Of a DNA stretch of 64,000 bases, positions 57,364 through 64,000 are shown one piece after another. The stretch comes from Kitagawia praeruptora (Eukaryota; Streptophyta; Magnoliopsida; Apiales; Apiaceae), in NCBI GenBank assembly GCA_037693485.1, contig CM075346.1, positions 99,926,501 through 99,990,500 of the forward strand, in the 5' to 3' direction. The notes beneath the pieces are model-generated. The model was given only the letters and a program-made list of their open reading frames with translations. It was not told where the DNA came from and did no database searches. Each line of letters begins with the position of its first letter. Positions within the stretch are counted from its first letter, which is position 1. The translations under genes were made by a program, and so were the position numbers.

Positions 57364-60300
57364 TTGCAGGGCACCAGGGTGAGTACCCTAGTCGTGGACA
57401 GTGGATGTTCAGGACACATGACTGGAAATAAAGCCCTGCTATCAGAGTATGAGGAGAAGGCTGGCCCAAAAGTTTCCTATGGAGATGGCAACATAGGACA
57501 TACTCTGGGATATGGCAATATTAATCTAGGAAGTGTTATCATCACAAATGTAGCTCTGGTTCCAGGACTCAAGCATGATCTGCTATCTGTGAGTCAAATC
57601 TGTGACAGAGGATATCATGTGGATTTTCAGCCTGAATATTGTCAAGTCATCAGCAAATCTACAGGGAAAGTTGCTCTAGTTGGAAACAGACACAATAACA
57701 TCTATGAAATTAAATTGTCAACAAACAATGATGGCAAAGCAGTGTGTCTGTCAACAAGAATGTCCAGTGAAGAGAGTTGGAAGTGGCACAAGAAACTCTC
57801 TCATTTGAATCTGAACAATATCAATGAGCTCATAAAGAATGATCTTGCAAGAGGACTACCAAAGTCATTGTTGAATGTAGAAGGCCTGTGTGATTCTTGT
57901 CAAAAGGCCAAACAGAGAAAAGGCTCTTTCAAGAGCAAATCTGAGTCTTCAATTGTTGATCCTTATCATCTTCTACATGTTGATCTTTTTGGACCAGTAA
58001 ATGTCATGTCACTTGGAAAGAAGAAATATGCTCTAGTCATTGTTGATGAATACACTAGATACACATGGGTGTATTTTCTGGCAAAGAAGGATGAAACTGC
58101 ATTAACACTGGCAGAACATATAATACAACTGGACAAAGGGTCAGAGAAACAAGTGAAGATTATTAGAAGTGACAATGGAACTGAATTCAGGAATTCAACC
58201 ATGGAAGAATTTTGCAAGAGTAAAGGAATCAAACAAGAGTTTTCTGCACCTGGTACTCCACAACAAAATGGTGTGGTGGAGTGGAAGAATAGAACCTTGA
58301 TAGAAGCAGCTAGAACCATGCTAGATGAAGCAAAATTGCCAACATATTTCTGGGCAGAAGCAGTTCAAACTGCTTGCTTTACTCAAAATGCAACACTGAT
58401 CAACAAGCATGGTAAAACACCATATGAAATGGTGAAAAAGAAAAAGCCAAATCTAAAATATTTTCATATTTTTGGATGCAAGTGCTTTGTGTTGAAGACT
58501 CATCCTGAACAGTTGACCAAATTTGATCTAAAGGCAGATGAAGGAATTTTTGTTGGCTATCCACTGTCAACTAAAGCATTCAGAGTTTATAATCTGAGAA
58601 CTAGAGTGATCATGGAGTCTATTCATGTGTCATTTGATGACAAGAAAATAACTGGACTTGAAGATGTTAGTGAACATGATCAACTGTACTTTGAAAATGA
58701 AGATTTATTAAACTCGGATGAGACAGATCTGACAAACACTGTTGAGGTCAATTCTGAACCTCTACTGGTAAACACTGAAGAGACTTTTCAATCAGAAACA
58801 AGGGAAGAACCAGTTGAGGGGGAGCATGAAGAATCTCACCAAAGTGATAATTCAAACACTGATAGTGACTCAGTTGATAACTCTGAATCAAACACTGTTG
58901 ATTCAAACTCTGATCGTTCAAATTCTGAGCAGTCACATTCAGGGGGAGCATCAGAAAATGATGAAAGGCACCAAGAAAATCAGGAGAGCATGGATCAAGG
59001 GGGAGGATCACATGATGACAGAAGCAATCTGCCTTCTGCAAGAAAATGGACTAAGTCACACACACCTAATTTGATTATTGGTGATCCAGATGCAAGAGTA
59101 AGGACAAGAAGTGCAACAACAAATGAATGTCTGTTTCATGCATTCTTGTCACAATCTGAGCCAAAGAAAGTAGAAGAAGCTCTTAAAGATGCTGACTGGA
59201 TAACAGCAATGCAAGAAGAGCTAAATGAATTTGAGAGGAATGAAGTGTGGACCCTTGTACCAAGGCCAAAGAACAGATCCATTGTTGGTACTAAATGGGT
59301 TTTCAGAAATAAAACTGACAGTGATGGTGTGATCACAAGGAACAAAGCAAGACTGGTAGCTAAAGGCTATTCACAGCAGGAAGGAATAGATTATGATGAG
59401 ACTTTTGCACCAGTTGCCAGATTGGAGGCAATAAGGATGTTTCTTGCCTATGCTTCTCACAAGAAATTCAAAGTTTTTCAAATGGATGTGAAAAGTGCTT
59501 TTCTGAATGGAAAACTTGAAGAAGAAGTATTTGTTGAACAACCACCTGGTTTTGTAGATCCAAAATATCCAGACTATGTCTACAGGTTAGACAAGGCACT
59601 CTATGGACTTAAGCAGGCACCAAGGGCATGGTATGAAACCCTTGCCAAATTTTTACTAGAAAGTGGGTTTCACAGAGGTACTATTGACAAAACTCTGTTT
59701 TACTTTCAATCTGGTAGTGACTTGCTTTTGGTTCAGATATATGTGGATGACATCATTTTCGGATCTACTAATGATAAACTCTGTAAGAAGTTTGCCAAAC
59801 TCATGCAGTCAAGATATCAAATGAGTATGATGGGAGAGCTTAGTTATTTTCTAGGCCTACAGGTGAAGCAAACAGATGATGGAATTTTTATAAATCAAGC
59901 AAAATATACCAGAAATCTTCTCAAGAAATTTGGTATGCTTGACTGCTCATCTGCAACAACTCCCATGGCAACTGCAACAAAACTGGACAAAGATACAGGG
60001 TCATCAGTGGATATGACAAGTTACAGAGGGATGATTGGTTCTCTACTCTATTTAACAGCTAGTAGACCTGATATCATGTATGCCACTTGTCTGTGTGCAA
60101 GATTTCAGGCAGATCCAAGGGAACCACATTTAACAGCTGTGAAGAGGATTTTCAAGTATCTCAAGGGCACTGTAACTTTAGGGCTGTGGTACCCAAGAGA
60201 ATCAGATTTTAAGCTACTTGGTTACTCTGATGCAGATTTTGCAGGCTGTAAGATTGACAGAAAAAGCACAAGTGGAAGTTGTCAATTTCTTGGTGACAGA

Positions 60301-60684
60301 CTTGTGTCTTGGTACAGCAAGAAACAAAAATCAATATCAACATCTACAGCTGAAGCAGAGTATATTGCTGCTGGTAGTTGTTGTGCACAAATTCTGTGGA
60401 TGAAGAATCAATTGCTGGATTATGGGTTAAGGTATAGTAAGATACCTATTTTTTATGATAATCAAAGTGCTATTGCAATGACAGGTAATCCAGTACAACA
60501 CTCAATGACCAAGCACATCAGCATAAGGTATCACTTTATCAGAGAGCATGTAGAGGAAGGCAATATTGAGCTTCACTTTGTGCCTACAGATCAACAACTT
60601 GCAGATGTCTTCACAAAGCCTCTAAGTGAAGCAGCATTTACAAGACTGGTCAATGAACTAGGGGTGGTATCTGGTTTTGACTAA
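57364..60684 (+). CDS. Element D pol polyprotein: protease, integrase, reverse transcriptase, RNase H (intact frame)
   Basis: An open frame of 1106 codons to TAA 60682-60684. The frame opens at TTG 57364 right after a TGA, and there is no ATG near its start, so expression needs splicing, frameshifting or fusion to gag. Residues: protease DSGC 12-15; zinc-binding H142, H147, C176, C179; integrase D207, D270, E306, a perfect D,D-35-E triad; RT YVDD 793-796, with KSAFLNG and ALYGLKQAPRAWY before it; RNase H GYSDADFAG and STAEAEYIAAGS near the end. Two odd residues are W307 right after the catalytic Glu (Arg in C and B) and FYDNQS where C has YCDNQS. The gag stop TGA 57351 is 10 nt upstream in another frame. 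Activity is possible on sequence grounds but not shown. Confidence 0.93.
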   Translation: MQGTRVSTLVVDSGCSGHMTGNKALLSEYEEKAGPKVSYGDGNIGHTLGYGNINLGSVIITNVALVPGLKHDLLSVSQICDRGYHVDFQPEYCQVISKSTGKVALVGNRHNNIYEIKLSTNNDGKAVCLSTRMSSEESWKWHKKLSHLNLNNINELIKNDLARGLPKSLLNVEGLCDSCQKAKQRKGSFKSKSESSIVDPYHLLHVDLFGPVNVMSLGKKKYALVIVDEYTRYTWVYFLAKKDETALTLAEHIIQLDKGSEKQVKIIRSDNGTEFRNSTMEEFCKSKGIKQEFSAPGTPQQNGVVEWKNRTLIEAARTMLDEAKLPTYFWAEAVQTACFTQNATLINKHGKTPYEMVKKKKPNLKYFHIFGCKCFVLKTHPEQLTKFDLKADEGIFVGYPLSTKAFRVYNLRTRVIMESIHVSFDDKKITGLEDVSEHDQLYFENEDLLNSDETDLTNTVEVNSEPLLVNTEETFQSETREEPVEGEHEESHQSDNSNTDSDSVDNSESNTVDSNSDRSNSEQSHSGGASENDERHQENQESMDQGGGSHDDRSNLPSARKWTKSHTPNLIIGDPDARVRTRSATTNECLFHAFLSQSEPKKVEEALKDADWITAMQEELNEFERNEVWTLVPRPKNRSIVGTKWVFRNKTDSDGVITRNKARLVAKGYSQQEGIDYDETFAPVARLEAIRMFLAYASHKKFKVFQMDVKSAFLNGKLEEEVFVEQPPGFVDPKYPDYVYRLDKALYGLKQAPRAWYETLAKFLLESGFHRGTIDKTLFYFQSGSDLLLVQIYVDDIIFGSTNDKLCKKFAKLMQSRYQMSMMGELSYFLGLQVKQTDDGIFINQAKYTRNLLKKFGMLDCSSATTPMATATKLDKDTGSSVDMTSYRGMIGSLLYLTASRPDIMYATCLCARFQADPREPHLTAVKRIFKYLKGTVTLGLWYPRESDFKLLGYSDADFAGCKIDRKSTSGSCQFLGDRLVSWYSKKQKSISTSTAEAEYIAAGSCCAQILWMKNQLLDYGLRYSKIPIFYDNQSAIAMTGNPVQHSMTKHISIRYHFIREHVEEGNIELHFVPTDQQLADVFTKPLSEAAFTRLVNELGVVSGFD

Positions 60685-62701
60685 ACATGTTGGTTAGACT
60701 CAAACTTTTCTAATAAAATGTGTTGCTCATATTTCTTTAAATTGCTAAAGTGCTATGTGAACCTTGTTAATTAAACTCTGTCAGCATGATTGTTGGTCAT
60801 ACACTGTTAATATGTTTGTTAAACTCTGTGAATTCTGAGTTGATTTTTGTCTGAATGAAAATACCAATGAAGAAAAATGTATGGAGCATGATTCTCAGTG
60901 AAAAATCAAGATTCTTTCTGAGTCACTGTGATCTAATCAGAAATTGTGCAGTAAATTAACACAGCATGATACTGTTTCATATTTAGAGCATCTCTTAGTT
61001 TATTTGATCCTAAACTCTGAATCTATGAATACTGTATGCATTGTCTCTCATGAATAACTCTGATATTGATGAACTCTAAACTCTGATTAGTAACACTCTG
61101 TTTCCAAATCATACTTGATTCTTGATGATTCTTTGTTTGCACTTGTGAAAATTTTAAAACTTGAGATGTGTCATTGTTTAGTTTGGTGAGAAACAGTTCA
61201 TGTCTGCACCCTGTGAGATTTTGAGCCGAATAAGTGATTGATACATTTTATATCAATCAGATTTTATTGCTGTGTGATGTTCATCAGTAAGTATGTTGCT
61301 CTAGAACTTGCATTAAACCATTTTGAGACTACATGATATATGTGTGCATGAAAATGATAAAGGAACTAGGATTAACCATCTTTCTTCAAACACTGTTCAA
61401 AACATCTTTGAACACTGATAATAAACACTGTTCATAAACACGACCCTTAGTAAACCCCTTTTGAGCCTAATTAACTGCTCATTTTTCTTGAATACTGAAG
61501 TATTAAGAGCAGTTATATTCTTTTGATAAATCAAATTCAATCAGGTGAGTATTTCTCAAGAAAATAAATCTTACTCAGTATATATATATGTATATATAAA
61601 AAAAAAAAAGAAAAAAAAAGGGAGGTATATATACTGATCATCTTGTACAAATATGTACTAACCGTTTGACTGAACATTTTGATCTGATAAATTGTTCAGT
61701 TAGGAATTCTCATTCGAAAAATATCTTTTCTCATCTGTTTTATTTTACTCAATTACAACCATGAACAAAGTCCTTTTGATTTGTGCATATATGTAATCAA
61801 AGTAGTGTAGATTTGGCGAAAATTCAAGCTTATGGTAGTATCTGCTTCTACTGATTGAATTTGAGCGAAAACACTTCACCTAAACACTTGTGTGCCGTGA
61901 GAGTTTGTGAGGAAATCCTTGACATGTAACTCACTGAATGATGCTTTGATAGTTATCTCCTGATCTTTTTGTCTATAATGACTGTGTGCTTACTTGGATA
62001 ATCATGAACATAAACTGGAACAGAGATATTCAGATTTCTGTAATTAAGGAACTACAGAGTTTAGCATTCATCATATACTCTGTGTTTAATATGAGAGTTT
62101 GTGCATTCAGTGTTTATTGTTTTGATTTATGGATTTTATGAAATATTAGATGCTATAAAAATTGATTTGGTAAACTTTGCTACTCACACACAAAAATCAC
62201 GACTGTGCATTTTTGAAAGGGTTTTTGTGACAAAGGTTGAAAATTTGACAAACACTGATTGATTGTGTTACGTACTCTAAGGTAAATTTTCATTAAGATA
62301 ATTTGAAAATTTTGCAGTAAATAGAGTGGTTGACAACTGTTAATTAGTGTATTTATTGGTAAAGTGTCTTGATAAACGGAACGACAGCGGTAATAATGGC
62401 TTTTACTGCGCGTGTATTAAGTGAACCGTTGCATGTATGACACGTGTTCCACTTTCACCCACTCACTCATCATTATGTACCACTTTCGCATTTCTCAAGG
62501 GAACAGTTGCGTGTTTTCAAGATAAAACGTTTGAGTTTAATTTTTAATTACTACTCAAACTACTTTTTGCTCAATCACATTCACTCACTCAAATTCACTT
62601 TACCAAAACAGAGAACTTCTTTGTTTTTCACTTTGGCATTTTCGCAAACACCTTTCTTGCATATCATTTTCACAGTTGCTTTTTGTTTATTTCTTGATCT
62701 A
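60685..62701 (+). other. Element D spacer between pol and extra ORF
   Basis: About 2 kb, alignable with the C spacer over most of its length. Contains AAACTCTG and AAACACTG words, a TATATA/poly-A/TATATA block (61578-61634), CACGTG at 62441-62446 and a pyrimidine-rich leader before ATG 62702. No coding character. Confidence 0.7.
62441..62446 (+). promoter_or_regulatory. G-box/ABRE-like CACGTG upstream of element D extra ORF
   Basis: GACACGTGTTCC, 261 bp before ATG 62702, matching the element C box at 47782. Confidence 0.5.
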
Positions 62702-64000
62702 ATGGCAACAAAACCTTTCACTTTGTTTGGTCTACGTTTTGTGCCTAACAATTATGCAGCTTTACTTGAGAATGACCGGGCTCCTGAGGCGTTTCACCTA
62801 ATGCAAAATTTTCTTCGCGATTCTGAGATTGGGCAAGCGCTGGTTGAACCGGCTACTCTATCTGCTTCTCAGGTTGTTAACTTCTGGTAAAACTCAAGAT
62901 ATATAGAAGGAGGAGAGAATGGAACTCCATCTATCATCTTCTCTCATGAAGAACAAGAGTTTGTGATTACTCCACAAACTGTTCGTGATGCCATGGATTT
63001 CGACACACATACTTCGTATGCTGTTGTCTCTGAGCAAAATCTGAGAGAGATGCTAACAGAGATTGGGTATATGGACTCACTTGCAAAGCTGGGCAGTGTG
63101 AGGAGGCCGAATCTGAGAAAAGAGTGGAACTTTTTCTTTGATTGTATCACCAAGACATTCCAGAAGAAGGTAACCAACTGGGATGCTATTCCAATGGACA
63201 GTCTGCAAATTGGGTATTCTCTACTCTATGGCAGTAATTTTGATTTTGGTAGATATATATTAATGAATTTGGGTGATAAGTTGTCAGAGTCTACTACAGT
63301 TTACTTTGCTAGATTTTGTCAACTTTTGTTCAATGCATGTGTACCTGGGTTAACTGTTGATGAAGCTGATGAGATTCAACCTTTTCGAGTTACTAAGAGA
63401 ATATTCTCTGATATGACTAACAAAGATGTTGGTAAAGACATACCTCCTTTCGTATTGCCACTTGCCTTACAGAATTTTGTCAGTCAGCCACAAGATTCTC
63501 CATCACCAAACCATGAACCACATGAAACACAACAACCAGAACCACAACCTATGCCTGAAGCTTTAGCCACTGATCGTATAGAAAACATACCATCTAAACC
63601 TATACAATCACCTGAGCCAACCCAAACAACCACTGTTCATCCTATATCACCACAAACCCAAACTGAACCAATAAATCCAACACCAACAAACCCTGTCACT
63701 ACTACTCACCCACAATCTCCATCTAAGTCCAAAAGGAAGAAGCATGCTGCACTTAATACAAAACATTCTAAGGCTAAACAGACATCTCCAAAGGCTGTTT
63801 ATTCTAGAAGATTCAAAGAAAGAGCAAATAGACCTTCTACACCACCATCTGAGGACAGTTCTAGTGAGGATGAAGAACTGGTTGCAGTGCCTCAAGCTAA
63901 GAGGAGAAGGCTCATTCTAACTGTTTCTGATGATGAGCATGTTGATGAGGCTCAAGAGAAAATCTCTATTGATATTCCTACTGGTGAGACAGAGGTTATC
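62702..64000 (+). pseudogene. Element D extra ORF ('env-like' position), one stop, continues beyond window
   Basis: ATG at 62702 (MATKPF) starts a frame interrupted only by TAA 62888, where C has CAA. From 62891 it is open to the window edge. The N-terminal domain shows LSASQ/FW, VITPQTVRDAMDF, RKEWNFFFD, QIGYSLLYG, DFGRYILM and YFARFCQLLF. A Pro/Gln/Thr-rich region and basic clusters (KSKRKKH, KRRR) with acidic Ser/Asp/Glu stretches follow. No signal peptide or membrane helix is seen. The N-terminal domain is better conserved between C and D than the linker after it. Function is unknown. A distant relation to N-terminal domains of plant transposon proteins with an FYAN/FW motif is possible. 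Confidence 0.75.

Larger units (their letters stand above)
54444..64000 (+). mobile_element. Element D: near-intact Sirevirus-like Ty1/copia retrotransposon (3' end outside window)
   Basis: 5' LTR, primer site, gag with three zinc knuckles, a fully open 1106-codon pol, a spacer and the first 1.3 kb of the extra ORF. It is the same family as C. Only two stops were seen in its coding regions (TAG 56901 in gag, TAA 62888 in the extra ORF). The 3' LTR and right target duplication are beyond 64000. The left candidate duplication is TTTTA (54439-54443). Confidence 0.93.

Overview
The window is nuclear DNA of a flowering plant, probably a eudicot. It is AT-rich, has no bacterial-style operons or ribosome binding sites, and is dominated by Ty1/copia LTR retrotransposons. 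Their primer binding sites match plant initiator Met-tRNA, and L1-type LINE ends, MITEs, a Helitron end and intron-bearing gene fragments are also present. No intact host protein-coding gene is visible. The species cannot be fixed from the sequence alone.

Layout. 1-802: 3' end of an L1-type LINE with an RNase H tail. 803-7228: AT-rich intergenic DNA holding the 3' exons of a GCN2-like kinase relic (3939-4926). 7229-19673: a Stowaway-like TIR pair bracketing element A (7435-18630), an old Sirevirus-like copia element, and a hAT-like repeat. 19684-20244: minus-strand LINE end with a 229-bp tandem repeat. 20245-25800: intergenic DNA with perfect short palindromes, a Helitron 3' end, three (TA)n tracts and two MITEs, then a microsatellite-rich tandem array. 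25805-34029: element B, a young copia insertion in that array with two 1293-bp LTRs. 34816-36411: tRNA-derived repeat and a textbook Mutator-type foldback MITE. 37702-37849: F-box relic. 38216-39840 and 52223-52796: one gypsy-type transposon gene (Transposase_28-like), split by element C (39846-52217). 53590-53922: a promoter and 5' UTR-like stretch whose candidate intron holds element D (54444 to beyond 64000), the best-preserved element.

How the parts relate. A, C and D share one plan: LTR, gag, pol (protease, integrase, RT, RNase H), a long non-coding spacer, then a large extra ORF before the 3' LTR. This is the position called 'env-like' in Sireviruses, but I see no envelope features in it. 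B has the same gag-pol order but no extra ORF. Each family carries its own short DNA word scattered through LTRs, coding and spacer DNA: TTCTCGAA in A, CAGCAAGCC in B, AAACTCTGA in C and D. In B the word is read in two reading frames, so the repetition is at nucleotide level. I consider these words, together with the conserved extra ORF and the G-box upstream of it in C and D, the most interesting signal here.
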